A stretch of DNA of 64,000 bases from Oceanisphaera psychrotolerans (GTDB lineage: Bacteria; Pseudomonadota; Gammaproteobacteria; Enterobacterales; Aeromonadaceae): positions 1 through 64,000 of the forward strand of contig NZ_MDKE01000006.1 in NCBI RefSeq assembly GCF_001870485.1, in the 5' to 3' direction. A model generated the notes under the pieces. That model saw only the letters and a program-made list of their open reading frames with translations. It was not told the DNA's origin and did no database searches. The position numbers and the translations under genes are program-made. Below, piece by piece: positions 29,308-38,971 of the stretch. Each line of letters starts with the position of its first letter. Position 1 is the first letter of the stretch.

Positions 29308-30083
29308 ACATGCTGGAAATCGACAGGCTGAGTCTGGGCTATGGCGAGCAGCGGATTGTCAACGGCATCAGCCTCGGGCTGGACGCGGGGATCTGCGCCC
29401 TGCTCGGTCCCAACGGCTGTGGCAAGAGCACCCTGCTCAAGGGACTCGCCGGCCTGCTGACCCCCGAGGCGGGGGAAATCCGCCTGCAGGGCCGGCCGCT
29501 TGGTCAGTGGCCGAGACGGGAGCTGGCGCGCCAGCTGGCATTTATGCCTCAGCAGCCGACGGCGCCGGACGAGATCCGGGTGGAGCAGCTGGTAATGCTG
29601 GGCCGCTATCCTCACCTGGGATTGTGGCGTCGTCCCGGCCAGGAGGATCACGATCGGGTGGACTGGGCGATGCGGCTGACCGGGGTTGCGGAACTGGCCA
29701 GTCGCCAGCTGCGCAGCCTGTCCGGCGGCCAGCAGCAGCGGGTCTGGATTGCCATGGCCCTGGCTCAGCAGGCGGCTCTGCTGTTGCTGGACGAGCCGAC
29801 CACCTACCTGGACTGGGGCTACCAGCTGGAAACCCTTGAGCTGCTCAGGGAGCTGAACAGCGAGCAAGGCTTGTCGGTACTGATGTCGCTGCATGAACTG
29901 AACCAGGCAGCCCGCTATGCAGACCAGTTGGTGGTGATGCGTGAAGGACGGCTGATTTGCCAGGGCAGTCCGAAACAGGTGCTGAAGCGCGAGCTGATCG
30001 CCGATGTGTTCGGTGTCGATGCCATCATTTCCAGGGACGAGGACGGCTATCATTATGCCCTGGCGCGGGGCACGGCCAGGTAG
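29304..30083 (+). CDS. Iron ABC transporter ATP-binding protein, FecE-like
   Basis: ATPase energising the FecCD-like permeases, 259 residues. Walker A GPNGCGKST is at 35-43, followed by signature LSGGQQQRVWIAMALAQ, Walker B LLLLDEPTTYLD and the switch region MSLHELNQAARYAD. Start ATG 29304 overlaps the upstream stop; the longer open frame from 29019 is not supported. Confidence 0.93.
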   Translation: MNMLEIDRLSLGYGEQRIVNGISLGLDAGICALLGPNGCGKSTLLKGLAGLLTPEAGEIRLQGRPLGQWPRRELARQLAFMPQQPTAPDEIRVEQLVMLGRYPHLGLWRRPGQEDHDRVDWAMRLTGVAELASRQLRSLSGGQQQRVWIAMALAQQAALLLLDEPTTYLDWGYQLETLELLRELNSEQGLSVLMSLHELNQAARYADQLVVMREGRLICQGSPKQVLKRELIADVFGVDAIISRDEDGYHYALARGTAR

Positions 30084-30149
30084 GCGGCAACGGAATTGAT
30101 AAAAAGTTCAATTTTTAATTGAAACTAAAGGCTTAATAAAAAATAATAA

Positions 30150-30168
30150 GCAAATATTAATCATTATC
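30150..30168. promoter_or_regulatory. Fur box before the FecA-like receptor
   Basis: 15 of 19 positions match the Fur consensus, including the intact right half AATCATTATC. It lies 18 bases before the chosen receptor start. Iron-loaded Fur would repress the receptor and give it its own control apart from the upstream operon. Confidence 0.75.
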
Positions 30169-30185
30169 ATTTGGGTTTTGTTTTT

Positions 30186-32285
30186 ATGTCTTTTGCAGGG
30201 AAAGTAAATAATGTGGCCGCCGGTTTCCGGCGTCGCCCCTTGAGTGTTCTGGTCAGCCTGGCGTTGATGCCGGCCATGCCGCTGGCTGCCGAGGAAGTGG
30301 CCACCAGCCAGCTGGAACAGGTGGTGGTCGAAGGGGACTGGCTGGGCACTCCCAGCAAGGAAAACGCCAAGACTTACACCGGGGCGCGCAACGTGGTGGA
30401 AAGCGAGGAGCTGCACGAGCGCGCCGCCCTCAACCTGGAGGATGCCCTGCGCCAGGTACCCGGTGTTCAGGTACTGGATGAAACCGGCACCGGCATATTG
30501 CCCAACATCGGGGTGCGCGGCCTGAACCCGCTGCGCAGCGAACGGGTGCAGATGCTGGTGGACGGCTATCCGATTGCCATCGGCCCCTATACCAATGTGG
30601 GCGTGTCGCTGTTTCCGGTGACCTTGCCCAGCCTGGAAGCGGTGGATATGGTGCGTGGCGGCGCCGCCGTACACTATGGCCCCAACAATGTGGGCGGTGT
30701 GCTCAACCTGGTCACCAAACCCATTCCCAACGAGATGGAGCAGACCCTGCGCGAGCGGCTGCTGATCGCCGACGGCACCGGCCATGTGATGACCGATACC
30801 TACTACCGGGTGGGCGGCTTCGTCACCGACAACCTGGGCCTGCAGTTCCAGGCCAACCTGCAGAAAGGCAATGGCTTTCGCGATCATTCGGACACCGAGG
30901 TGCAGAGCTATATCTTCGATGTCGATTACTTCCTCGACGATATCAACGAGCTCAAGGCCCAGCTGCAGTACTATGATGTGACCGCCGACCTGCCCGGCGC
31001 CCTGAGCCCGGCCGCCTATGAGGCCGATCGTACCCAGTCCCAGCGCTCCCGTGATGGCTATGATGCGGATATGTGGCGCGCCAGCCTGACCTGGATCCAT
31101 ACCCCCAGCGACGATCTTGAATTCCAGTGGCGTAACTTTGCCCATGATGCGGATCGGACCTTCTTCTTCGGCCAGGATCTGACCTCCGGTGGCAACTGGG
31201 CCGACCCTGAAGGCACCGCCAGCCATGTGGCCGACTCTCCCCGGCTGTTCAAGGTCTATGGCACCGAGCCGCGGGTGACCAAGCAGCTGGGTAACCATAC
31301 CCTGATGCTGGGCGGCCGTTATGTGCGGGAAGAGGTGGACTTCGATGTCAATCGCCTGGAGCTGGCCACCGGTAACTACACCTCGGTGCGGGAGTGGGAC
31401 TTCGCCACTGACGCCTATGCCGCCTATGTCAGCGATACGGTGCGCTTTATGGACGATCGCCTGGCCATCACCCCGGGCATCCGTTACGAAGAGGTGCGCA
31501 CCGACTATCAGGATGCCATTTCCGGTGCCGTCAGTGACAACCATGCCACCGAATGGCTGCCGGGCCTGACCCTGGGCCTGCAGGCCACCGATGATGTGTT
31601 CCTGTTCGCCAATGCCCAGCGCTCTCTGGTGCCGGTGCAGACCGCCCAGGTGATCAGGGAAGGCGATGTGGCCAACGAAACCGCCTGGAACTACGAGCTG
31701 GGCGCCCGCTGGCAGTTGACCGACAACCTGGAAGCTTCCGCCACCCTGTTCCGTATCGATTACGAAGACCAGATTGTCTATAACAGCACCGCGTTGATCT
31801 ATGAGAACCTGGGCGAGACCCGCCAGCAGGGCATCGAGCTTGAAGGTCGTTGGCAGGCCACTCAGGAGCTGGCGCTGGGAATGGGCTATACCCTGCTGGA
31901 TACCGAGCAGCTGACCGGCGACTACCAGGGCAATGAGCTGCCCAATGCGCCGCGCCACCATGTGAGCGCCGATGCCACCTACGAGGTGGGTCCGTGGACC
32001 GCCAGCGCCAATGCGCTGTATGTGTCCGAGAGCTTCAGCGATGCGGCCAATACGGTGGATGAAACCGCCAATGGCAGCGCCGGCGAACTGCCCGCCTATA
32101 CCCTGGTCAACAGCCGCCTGGGCCGGGATATTCCCCTGGGCAACGACATGATGCTGAACGTGGGGCTGGGCGTGAACAACCTGCTGGATGAGGACTACTA
32201 CTTCCGCGGCGTGGATGTGAGTCCGGTCGGTCGCCTGCCGGCGCCGGGACGCACCTACATGCTGGAAGGTCAGCTGAGCTTCTGA
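30186..32285 (+). CDS. TonB-dependent outer-membrane receptor, FecA-like
   Basis: About 699 residues. A signal peptide with RRR is followed by a mature start near AAEEV and a TonB box-like LEQVVVEG. The plug region has the FecA-type pattern GDWLG, GAR(N)VV, LEDALRQVPGVQV, IRGLNP-type VRGLNPLRSERV, then PYTNVGVSLFPVTL and VRGGAAVHYGPNNVGGVLN; the barrel ends in F. There is no N-terminal FecR-interacting signalling extension, so it is unlikely to need a FecI/FecR system, and none is nearby. Ferric citrate is the likely ligand by similarity. No clear ribosome-binding site precedes the ATG. Confidence 0.88.
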   Translation: MSFAGKVNNVAAGFRRRPLSVLVSLALMPAMPLAAEEVATSQLEQVVVEGDWLGTPSKENAKTYTGARNVVESEELHERAALNLEDALRQVPGVQVLDETGTGILPNIGVRGLNPLRSERVQMLVDGYPIAIGPYTNVGVSLFPVTLPSLEAVDMVRGGAAVHYGPNNVGGVLNLVTKPIPNEMEQTLRERLLIADGTGHVMTDTYYRVGGFVTDNLGLQFQANLQKGNGFRDHSDTEVQSYIFDVDYFLDDINELKAQLQYYDVTADLPGALSPAAYEADRTQSQRSRDGYDADMWRASLTWIHTPSDDLEFQWRNFAHDADRTFFFGQDLTSGGNWADPEGTASHVADSPRLFKVYGTEPRVTKQLGNHTLMLGGRYVREEVDFDVNRLELATGNYTSVREWDFATDAYAAYVSDTVRFMDDRLAITPGIRYEEVRTDYQDAISGAVSDNHATEWLPGLTLGLQATDDVFLFANAQRSLVPVQTAQVIREGDVANETAWNYELGARWQLTDNLEASATLFRIDYEDQIVYNSTALIYENLGETRQQGIELEGRWQATQELALGMGYTLLDTEQLTGDYQGNELPNAPRHHVSADATYEVGPWTASANALYVSESFSDAANTVDETANGSAGELPAYTLVNSRLGRDIPLGNDMMLNVGLGVNNLLDEDYYFRGVDVSPVGRLPAPGRTYMLEGQLSF

Positions 32286-32310
32286 GGCTCATCGTCTTCT
32301 TCATATCACT

Positions 32311-32337
32311 ACAGGGCCTTCTGGCCCTGTTTTTTTA
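32311..32337 (+). terminator. Intrinsic terminator of the FecA-like receptor gene
   Basis: Stem ACAGGGCC / GGCCCTGT with a TTCT loop and a run of seven T, 26 bases after the stop codon. Confidence 0.93.
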
Positions 32338-32388
32338 TCCAGTACCACCATGCTACACTCGCCACCTTTTCAGCCGGGGGTGTGGTCG

Positions 32389-33063
32389 ATGGCGGATTTC
32401 AGAACTCATATCAAGGTGGCCGCGGTGGTCAGCGGCCTGCTGGCGGGCACCATGGCCTGGGCCCAGCTGGTGACCCTGCCCGAGGCGGGCCTGCTGTGGC
32501 TGGCCGGCTCTCTGGGCGGCATCATGCCGGACATCGACGCCGACTCTTCCCGCTCCATTCGTATCATCTTCCGGCTGTTCGGTATTCTCGGCACCATGCT
32601 GGCGCTGCTCTATGGCCGACAATATCTGCCGCTGGTCGATACCCTGGTGCTGGGGGCCGGGGCCTATCTGTTGGTGCGTTATCTCCTGTGCTGGCTTTTT
32701 GCCCGTTTTACCGTACACCGAGGCGCCCTGCATTCGCTGCTGGCCAACCTGGTCTTTGCCGGTGGCGCTGTGGTGGTGAGCTCCCGTCTGTTCCGGCTGC
32801 CGGCAGAGCTGGCCTGGCAGGTGGGGATCTTCGTGTTTGCCGGGGCCTGTATTCATTTGCTGCTGGATGAGCTGTACAGCATCGATCTGGAAGGGCGGCG
32901 GCTGAAGAAGTCCTTCGGTACCGCGCTGAAAATCACCGAATGGCCGGCACCGATACCCAATCTGCTGCTGCTGTCTCTGCTGGCGGGCTGCTGGTGGCTG
33001 GCGCCCAGCACCCCGTCCCTGTTGCTGGTGCTGCAGCGGCTATTGCCGCTTTCCCACATCTGA
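32389..33063 (+). CDS. YdjM-family inner-membrane metal-dependent hydrolase
   Basis: 224 residues with four or five hydrophobic segments. The family motifs PDIDADSS near residue 45 and HRGALHSLL in the middle carry the candidate metal ligands, as in the LexA-controlled E. coli YdjM (PF04307). ATG 32389 follows a GGGGGTG stretch. I see no LexA box within the 100 bases upstream. Physiological role is unknown. Confidence 0.85.
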   Translation: MADFRTHIKVAAVVSGLLAGTMAWAQLVTLPEAGLLWLAGSLGGIMPDIDADSSRSIRIIFRLFGILGTMLALLYGRQYLPLVDTLVLGAGAYLLVRYLLCWLFARFTVHRGALHSLLANLVFAGGAVVVSSRLFRLPAELAWQVGIFVFAGACIHLLLDELYSIDLEGRRLKKSFGTALKITEWPAPIPNLLLLSLLAGCWWLAPSTPSLLLVLQRLLPLSHI

Positions 33064-33168
33064 TAAGATAGCGCCGCTGGCATGAGCCGCCACCGCTCAG
33101 TACAACCACAATAATCACCGGGGCGACGGCCAGTACAGGTTTAACATTCCACACACAGGACACAAGTG

Positions 33169-34272
33169 ATGAGTCTTGCAGACAAGGTATTGGCCGTTAA
33201 CAACGACCTCCCGATCCGTACCCGCCAGCCGGTGCACAGTGGCAAGGTCCGCTCTGTTTACTGGCTGACCGAAGAAGACAGCCGCCGCCTGATCCGGGAA
33301 AAAGGCTATAACGTGGCCGCCGATGCGCCTCTGGCCATCATGGTGATCAGCGATCGCATCTCCGCCTTCGACTGCATCTGGCACGGCGAGGGTGGCATGC
33401 AGGGCGTGCCCGGCAAGGGCGCGGCGCTGAACGCTATTTCCAACCACTGGTTCAAGCTGTTCCGCGAGCAGGGCTTGGCCGACAGTCATATCCTGGATAT
33501 TCCTCACCCCTTCGTGTGGATAGTGCAGAAGGCGACCCCGGTGAAGATCGAGGCCATTTGCCGCCAGTACATCACCGGCTCCATGTGGCGCAGTTACGCC
33601 AAGGGCGAGCGCGAGTTCTGCGGCATTCGCCTGCCGGATGGCCTGCAAAAGGACCAGCGGCTGCCCGAGCTGCTGATGACTCCGTCCACCAAGGGCATTC
33701 TCAAGGGGATTCCCGGGGTGCCGGAGGCGGACGACGTCAACATCACCCGCCAGAATATCGAAGACAACTTCGCCGCCTTCAACTTCCGCAACCCGGACGA
33801 TATCGCCCGTTACGAGCGGTTGCTGAAGGAAGGCTTCGAGGTGATAAGCAATGAACTGGCCAAGCTGGATCAGATGTTTGTCGATACCAAGTTCGAGTTT
33901 GGTTACGTCACCGACGCGGCGGGCAATGAAAAGCTGATTTACATGGATGAAGTGGGTACCCCCGACTCATCCCGTATCTGGGACGGCCCGGCCTATCGCG
34001 AAGGGCGTATCGTGGAAAATTCGAAAGAAGGCTTCCGCCAGCTGTTGCTCAACCATTTCCCGGATCCGGATATTCTGCTCAATAAAGAGCGCATGCCCGA
34101 GCGGGAAGCGCTGGCGCGGGACAATGCCTTGCCGGTCGAGGTGCTGATGAATGTGTCTCGTACCTATGTGGGGATCGCCGAGAAGGTAACCGGCCAGAAG
34201 CTGGAATTATCCGATAATCCCAAGGCGGATATCATCGCCATATTGCGCGACCAGTACGGTCTGATTGATTAA
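33169..34272 (+). CDS. purC: Phosphoribosylaminoimidazole-succinocarboxamide synthase PurC (long form)
   Basis: SAICAR synthetase of purine synthesis. 367 residues, the longer form found in Vibrio and related bacteria rather than the 237-residue E. coli type. Core motifs are [36 protein letters not shown] and [14 protein letters not shown]. Start ATG 33169 (GTG 33166 also possible) behind AGGA. A strong terminator follows, so it is monocistronic. Confidence 0.96.
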   Translation: MSLADKVLAVNNDLPIRTRQPVHSGKVRSVYWLTEEDSRRLIREKGYNVAADAPLAIMVISDRISAFDCIWHGEGGMQGVPGKGAALNAISNHWFKLFREQGLADSHILDIPHPFVWIVQKATPVKIEAICRQYITGSMWRSYAKGEREFCGIRLPDGLQKDQRLPELLMTPSTKGILKGIPGVPEADDVNITRQNIEDNFAAFNFRNPDDIARYERLLKEGFEVISNELAKLDQMFVDTKFEFGYVTDAAGNEKLIYMDEVGTPDSSRIWDGPAYREGRIVENSKEGFRQLLLNHFPDPDILLNKERMPEREALARDNALPVEVLMNVSRTYVGIAEKVTGQKLELSDNPKADIIAILRDQYGLID

Positions 34273-34277
34273 GCGAA

Positions 34278-34304
34278 AAAACCCGGGAGTTCCCGGGTTT
34301 TTTT
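34278..34304 (+). terminator. Intrinsic terminator of purC
   Basis: Stem ACCCGGGA / TCCCGGGT with a minimal loop, preceded by A-run and followed by seven T. The A-run on the other side lets it also serve the convergent crp gene. Confidence 0.95.
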
Positions 34305-34327
34305 ATGATGGGAGCCGAAGCGGCGGT

Positions 34328-34966
34328 TTAACGGGTGCCGAATACCACTATGGTCTTGCCGTGGGCTGAGATCAGGTTCTGTTCTTCCAGCATCTTCAGG
34401 ATACGGCCGACGGTTTCCCGGGAGCAGCCGACGATCTGGCCGATTTCCTGGCGGGTAATCTTGATCTGCATGCCGTCCGGATGGGTCATGGCGTCCGGCT
34501 GGCGAGCCAGGCTGAGCAACGTTTCGGCGATACGGCCGGTCACGTCCAGGAAGGCCAGATCGCCGACCTTCTGGCTGGTGGTTTGCAGTCGGCTGGCCAT
34601 CTGGGCCGACAGCCGCAGCAGGATTTCCGGATTAACCTGGATCAGCTGGCGAAACTTCTTGTAGGAAATCTCGGCCACTTCACAGGGCGACTTGGCCCTG
34701 ACCCAGGCGGTGCGCAACGGGCTTTCGTTTTCTTCAAACAGCCCCAGCTCGCCGATGAAGTCACCCTGGTTGAGGTAGGACAGGATCATTTCCTTGCCGT
34801 CTTCATCCTTGATCAGCACCGCCACAGAGCCTTTTACTATGTAATAGAGGGTTTCGGCCTTTTCTCCCGCATGGATCAGTGAGCTTTTTGCCGGGTATTT
34901 ATGAATATGGCAATGTGACAAAAACCATTCGAGGGTAGGGTCACTTTGAGACTTGCCAATAACCAT
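34328..34966 (-). CDS. crp: cAMP receptor protein CRP
   Basis: Global regulator of carbon use, 212 residues against 210 in E. coli. The cAMP-binding beta roll contains GELGLFEE and [16 protein letters not shown], and the helix-turn-helix is [21 protein letters not shown] with the DNA-contact residues R, E and R in SRETVGR. Start at ATG 34966 behind AGAGGAAAG; an open frame continues upstream to 35071 but has no homology. Divergent from yhfA as in E. coli. Confidence 0.98.
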   Translation of the reverse strand: MVIGKSQSDPTLEWFLSHCHIHKYPAKSSLIHAGEKAETLYYIVKGSVAVLIKDEDGKEMILSYLNQGDFIGELGLFEENESPLRTAWVRAKSPCEVAEISYKKFRQLIQVNPEILLRLSAQMASRLQTTSQKVGDLAFLDVTGRIAETLLSLARQPDAMTHPDGMQIKITRQEIGQIVGCSRETVGRILKMLEEQNLISAHGKTIVVFGTR

Positions 34967-35147
34967 GGACTTTCCTCTTTCTTGACTCGGGCCGAACGCC
35001 TGGCGAACAGGCTGCCTTGCCTTGATGCGTAGATAATTCGCTAGCATAAAAGGCTTGTGCCCTGCCATCAAGGGCCTTGAGTTTTTTATCCCCCTCGTCG
35101 GCTCCCGGACGATAGGCTAAGATGCGGTTTTTCAATGAGGAGATGTT

Positions 35148-35552
35148 ATGAAAGCCAAGGTAACCTGGTTGGAAGGAATGTGTTTCGAGGGACTATCCGA
35201 GTCGGGTCACAAGATGGTGCTGGACGGCACCAATCCGGGCAAGGGCGCCAGCCCGATGGAAGCGGTGCTGCTGGGCGCCGGTGGCTGCAGTGCCATCGAT
35301 GTGGTGTCCATTCTGGAAAAGGGACGTCAGCAGGTCACCGGCTGTGAAGTGGAGCTGGATGCCGACCGGGCCGAGAATCCGCCCCGGGTCTTTACCGCCA
35401 TCCGGCTGCACTTTGTGGTGACGGGTCAGGATCTGGCCGAGAAGCAGGTGGCTCGCGCCGTTGAGCTGTCGATGGACAAGTACTGCTCGGTGATGAAGAT
35501 GCTGGAAAAGGCGGTTACCGTCGAATCTTCCTATGAGATCCGTAGCGCCTGA
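35148..35552 (+). CDS. yhfA: OsmC-family protein YhfA
   Basis: 134 residues of the OsmC/Ohr superfamily, syntenic with E. coli yhfA beside crp. Contains the peroxiredoxin-like pattern LGAGGCSAIDVVSILEK with one cysteine and a second cysteine in DKYCSVMKML, matching the two-cysteine arrangement of the family. Thiol peroxidase activity is possible but unproven for this subgroup. Confidence 0.92.
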   Translation: MKAKVTWLEGMCFEGLSESGHKMVLDGTNPGKGASPMEAVLLGAGGCSAIDVVSILEKGRQQVTGCEVELDADRAENPPRVFTAIRLHFVVTGQDLAEKQVARAVELSMDKYCSVMKMLEKAVTVESSYEIRSA

Positions 35553-35579
35553 GTAATCAGGTAAAGTCGGGCAAAGGGT

Positions 35580-35973
35580 CCGCTCCGCCGACTCGCCGTG
35601 GATACCTCCATGTAGGCTCAGCCGCACCATCCGTGGTGCGGATGGTCGGCTGAGCAGATCCCTTTGTCCTCCTTGATGCTCCGGCGTCTCCGGTTGGCGC
35701 CATTTTCAGAAAACCCGGTGTTCCAGAAGAGGTAACAGGGATTGTTTCAGCCGACCGCCACATGACAGGGCCAACAAATGCTCCTGCTATGTTGGCATTC
35801 CCGCCGTCCATGGCGGTCAGATGTCATGTGCTGAGCGTTACATGGGGCGAGCGTGCCTCGCCGTGACGAACTGTTTCAGCCTGACCGCACATCCAGTGAA
35901 TGTGCGCAGCAGGTTGAAAAGTGAGTGTCATTTACCGAAGCGTGTCGGAAGAGACAACCCTGTTGCCTCTTTA
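35580..35973. repeat. Composite intergenic repeat, copy A (yhfA-prkB gap)
   Basis: This gap has no gene; it holds one copy of a composite repeat whose inverted partner is at 40184-40609. The first block (35580-35672) has a strong hairpin, GCTCAGCCG / CGGCTGAGC around a CCATCCG stem. The second block (35729-35969) has 12-base inverted ends GAGGTAACAGGG and CCCTGTTGCCTC, extendable with gaps to about 28 bases, and internal hairpins (GGCGAG / CTCGCC and CGCACAT / ATGTGCG). Identity to copy B is high in the outer blocks and low between them. No coding capacity or transposase is seen. Confidence 0.88.
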
Positions 35974-36007
35974 TGCTGTGGGGCGGTCTGCGACAGAGGC
36001 AGCCAGG

Positions 36008-36877
36008 TTAACGGATCTTGCCGGTTTCCAGCAATTGCTCGAGCATGGGACGCAGGATCAGCTCCATGACGAAGCCCATCTTGCCGCCGGGCACCACTAT
36101 GGTGTTGCGTCGGGACATGAAGGATCCGTCGATCATCGCCAGCAGATAGGGAAAGTCCACGTTCTTGATGCCGCGAAAGCGGATCACCATCATGCTTTCG
36201 TCGGCGCTGGGAATCACCTTGGCGCTGAAGGGGTTGGAGGTATCCACCGTCGGTACCCGCTGAAAGTTGATATGGGTGCGGGAAAACTGGGGCGTGATGA
36301 AATTGATATAGTCTTCCATCGAGCGGACGATGGAGTCGGTGACCGCTTCCCGGGAGTGGCCGCGCTCGGCGGTGTCGCGGATCAGCTTCTGGATCCATTC
36401 CAGGTTGACGATGGGCACCATGCCGATCAGCAGATCCACATGTTGCGCCACATTGTGATCGTCGGTGACCACGCCGCCGTGCAAGCCCTCATAAAACAAC
36501 AGATTGGTGTCTTCCGGCAGCTGCTGCCAGGGCGTGAAGGTGCCCGGCATCTGATTGAAGGGCACCGCCTCGTCGAAGGTGTGCAGGTAACGGCGGAACT
36601 GGCCGGTGCCGGTATTGCCATACTCCTTGAAAAAGTGCTCCAGCAGTTCGAAGTCGTTGGCTTCCGGCCCGAAATAGCTGATATGTCGCCCTTGCTCCCG
36701 GGCCCGGCGAATGGCCACGTCCATCTCCGGGCGGGTATAGCGGTGAAAGCTGTCGCCTTCGAGCATGGCGGCCTTGACCCCGAGCTGGGCAAACATGGAC
36801 TGAAACACGGTGGTGGACGTTGAAGTGCCGGCACCCGAGGAGCCGGTAACCGCAATAATGGGGTGCTTGGCTGACAT
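36008..36877 (-). CDS. prkB: Phosphoribulokinase-like protein PrkB
   Basis: 289 residues, identical in length to E. coli PrkB. Walker A GSSGAGTS is at residues 12-19; later motifs YEGLHGGVV and MVPIVNLEWIQKLIRD fit the phosphoribulokinase/uridine kinase family. Without Rubisco in such organisms, its substrate is unknown. Lies between composite repeat A and yheU on the same strand, as in E. coli apart from the repeat. Confidence 0.93.
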   Translation of the reverse strand: MSAKHPIIAVTGSSGAGTSTSTTVFQSMFAQLGVKAAMLEGDSFHRYTRPEMDVAIRRAREQGRHISYFGPEANDFELLEHFFKEYGNTGTGQFRRYLHTFDEAVPFNQMPGTFTPWQQLPEDTNLLFYEGLHGGVVTDDHNVAQHVDLLIGMVPIVNLEWIQKLIRDTAERGHSREAVTDSIVRSMEDYINFITPQFSRTHINFQRVPTVDTSNPFSAKVIPSADESMMVIRFRGIKNVDFPYLLAMIDGSFMSRRNTIVVPGGKMGFVMELILRPMLEQLLETGKIR

Positions 36878-36935
36878 AACGAACCCTGAAATTGAGTAAA
36901 CTGTGAATGTTTATACGCAGAGGGCCGGGGGCAGG

Positions 36936-37160
36936 TCAAGGCTTGTGACGGAACTGTGCCGCCGGCACTATGTTCACGCTTTCGTGTAATTCACTATACA
37001 CAATGACCGCCTCGCCAGAGCCAAGCTGTTGTTTAACCTGAGCCAGTTTTTCGTTTAGCGAAACCTCGTGCTCGCCGTATTCGGTGCCTTCCTGTAGCAC
37101 GAACTGCTCTATGAGGTTATTGAGGGTATCTTCGCTCAACTCGGTAAAGGGAATAATCAT
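36936..37160 (-). CDS. yheU: YheU family small protein
   Basis: 74 residues matching the UPF0270 family: [29 protein letters not shown] near the N-terminus and [14 protein letters not shown] near the end. Start ATG 37160 overlaps the yheT stop (ATGA), so it is translationally coupled to yheT. Function unknown. Confidence 0.93.
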   Translation of the reverse strand: MIIPFTELSEDTLNNLIEQFVLQEGTEYGEHEVSLNEKLAQVKQQLGSGEAVIVYSELHESVNIVPAAQFRHKP

Positions 37161-38137
37161 GTTTTCTCCTGATAAGGGGGCCACTGTTCGGCCAGCCACT
37201 GGGGAACCCGTTGTTCCAGCCAGTAGCGTGGCCGCCAGGGGGGACCCTGCATAAAACCGACATGGCCGCCGGTGCGACTCAGTTCATAGGTGACCGCCGG
37301 TGGCAACTCGCTGGCGTCCGGGATCACCGCATCGTTCATGAAAGGATCATCGGCGGCGTGGATCACCAGCGTCGGGGTGCTGATGTTCGGCAGTTTGTAC
37401 AGACCGGAACAGCGGCGGTAATAATCCTCGGCGTCTCTGAAGCCGTGTACCGGGGCCGTGATCTTGTCGTCGAACTCGCGCAGGCTCCGGATCCGGTCGA
37501 GTTTGCCCTGCCATTGATGATGCGGATGACGACGCAGTCGCTGTTGCCAGTTGAACTTCATCCGTCCCAGCAGATAGCGCTGATAGCACCGGGAAAAGCC
37601 CCGGTTGATGCGATCGGCGCAGGCGGCCAGCTGCAACGGGGCCGAAATGACCACGGCGGCGGATAACGGATTGCGCGGATGTTCGGCCAGGTAGTTGACC
37701 AGCATGTTGCCGCCGAGGGAGTAGCCGATGGCGGCCATGGGGCGCTCCGGGTAGCGATCACGCAGCAGGGCCAATACGTAGTGTGGATCTTCGATGGCGC
37801 CGGAATGATAGGCCTGCAGGTAGCGGTTGGGCTCGCCGCTGCAGCCGCGAAAGTGCATCAGTACCGGCTGCCAGCCCTGCCGGTGCAGGGCAGCCATCAT
37901 CCCCTTCGCATAATGGGACTCGACACAGCCTTCCAGCCCGTGAAACAGCAGCACCAGCGGTCGGCGTTTATCCGTTTCCGGCAACGCCCAGGCCAGATCG
38001 ACAAAGTCCCCGTCCGGCAGTTCCAGGCGCTCGCGGCGATAGTTGATGCGAGTGCGATGCAGGTACTTGGCCATGATGGTCTGTACATGGGGATTGCGTG
38101 CCCACCAGGGGGAATGGAATCGGCTGGGATGAATCAT
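37157..38137 (-). CDS. yheT: YheT family alpha/beta hydrolase
   Basis: About 326 residues, alpha/beta-hydrolase fold. Family motifs are [52 protein letters not shown], the nucleophile elbow GYSLGGNML, and the catalytic aspartate and histidine in DDPFMND and GGHVGF. Several upstream in-frame ATGs exist (38149, 38200, 38272) and none has a good ribosome-binding site; homology starts near 38137. Coupled to yheU and prkB. Confidence 0.9.
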   Translation of the reverse strand: MIHPSRFHSPWWARNPHVQTIMAKYLHRTRINYRRERLELPDGDFVDLAWALPETDKRRPLVLLFHGLEGCVESHYAKGMMAALHRQGWQPVLMHFRGCSGEPNRYLQAYHSGAIEDPHYVLALLRDRYPERPMAAIGYSLGGNMLVNYLAEHPRNPLSAAVVISAPLQLAACADRINRGFSRCYQRYLLGRMKFNWQQRLRRHPHHQWQGKLDRIRSLREFDDKITAPVHGFRDAEDYYRRCSGLYKLPNISTPTLVIHAADDPFMNDAVIPDASELPPAVTYELSRTGGHVGFMQGPPWRPRYWLEQRVPQWLAEQWPPYQEKT

Positions 38138-38292
38138 CTTTCCTGTCATCAGGCTGAGGCGGACATGCCACCGGAACGGTATGGGTGTCGATAACACCAT
38201 CAAGCGATAAAACCATGAGTCGATAAAATACTGGGCGGCGGACATAAAATCGAGTAAAACAAGGCTCTTCATCGTTATTTGAATCGCACATC

Positions 38293-38886
38293 ATGGATCT
38301 TGCCCTGCTCGGCTCTGCCGCCGGCTTTGCCCTGGCCGCCTGTGGTACTCCAGGCCCCAACAATATGCTGCTGACCAGCTCCGGTACCCGGTTCGGGTAC
38401 GCTCCCACGCTCAAGTTGCTGCTGGGGATCATGCTCGGCCTGCAGTTGCTGATGTTGCTGACCGCCCTGGGACTGGGGCAGCTGTTTCTGCTTTGGCCGC
38501 CGCTGCAATGGATGCTCAAAATCGTCGGCAGTGGCTACCTGTTATGGCTGGCCTGGAAGATAGGCCGGGCCAGCCCGCCGGTCGCCGGCGAGGAGGAGCC
38601 GGGCATGAGCTGGCGACAGGGCGCCCTGTTCCAGTTTCTCAATCCCAAATCCTGGCTGATGGCGATATCGGCGATCAGCGGTTTTACCCTGGCCGGCGAC
38701 GGGTACTGGCTCTCGGCGGCGGCGGTACTGGCGATATTTCTGTTCTTCGGCGTCATCACCGGCCATGTGTGGGCCTTGTTCGGCATTCACCTGCGGCGCT
38801 GGCTGCAAACTCCCCGGGATTGGCGTCGTTTCAATCTGTCGATGGCCCTGCTGACCGCCGCCAGTGTACTGATGATCTGGCGTTAA
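38293..38886 (+). CDS. LysE/RhtB-family amino-acid exporter
   Basis: 197 residues with about five or six hydrophobic segments. The N-terminal FALAACGTPGPNNMLLTSSGTRFG is the signature of this exporter family, and FQFLNPKSWLMAISA is the conserved mid-protein loop. Divergent from yheT. The exported compound cannot be read from sequence. Confidence 0.9.
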   Translation: MDLALLGSAAGFALAACGTPGPNNMLLTSSGTRFGYAPTLKLLLGIMLGLQLLMLLTALGLGQLFLLWPPLQWMLKIVGSGYLLWLAWKIGRASPPVAGEEEPGMSWRQGALFQFLNPKSWLMAISAISGFTLAGDGYWLSAAAVLAIFLFFGVITGHVWALFGIHLRRWLQTPRDWRRFNLSMALLTAASVLMIWR

Positions 38887-38971
38887 GCCGGTTTTTGCGC
38901 TTAATCCTTAGAGTTTGTGGCCAAAGGGTGTAAAATCTGGGCGTTTTTTGCCCCAGGACCCCAAGATTGTC

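Noticed and set aside
30108..31961. A 617-codon open frame antisense to the FecA-like receptor gene
   Set aside because: It is a shadow of a high-GC gene: its content is rich in G, H and Q, there is no start signal, and the sense strand encodes a clear receptor.
35580..35973. Insertion sequence
   Set aside because: No transposase or coding capacity in either copy and no target duplication could be identified by eye.
35921..36823. A 300-codon plus-strand frame through prkB
   Set aside because: It begins in composite repeat A and then reads the antisense of prkB; no homology is recognisable.
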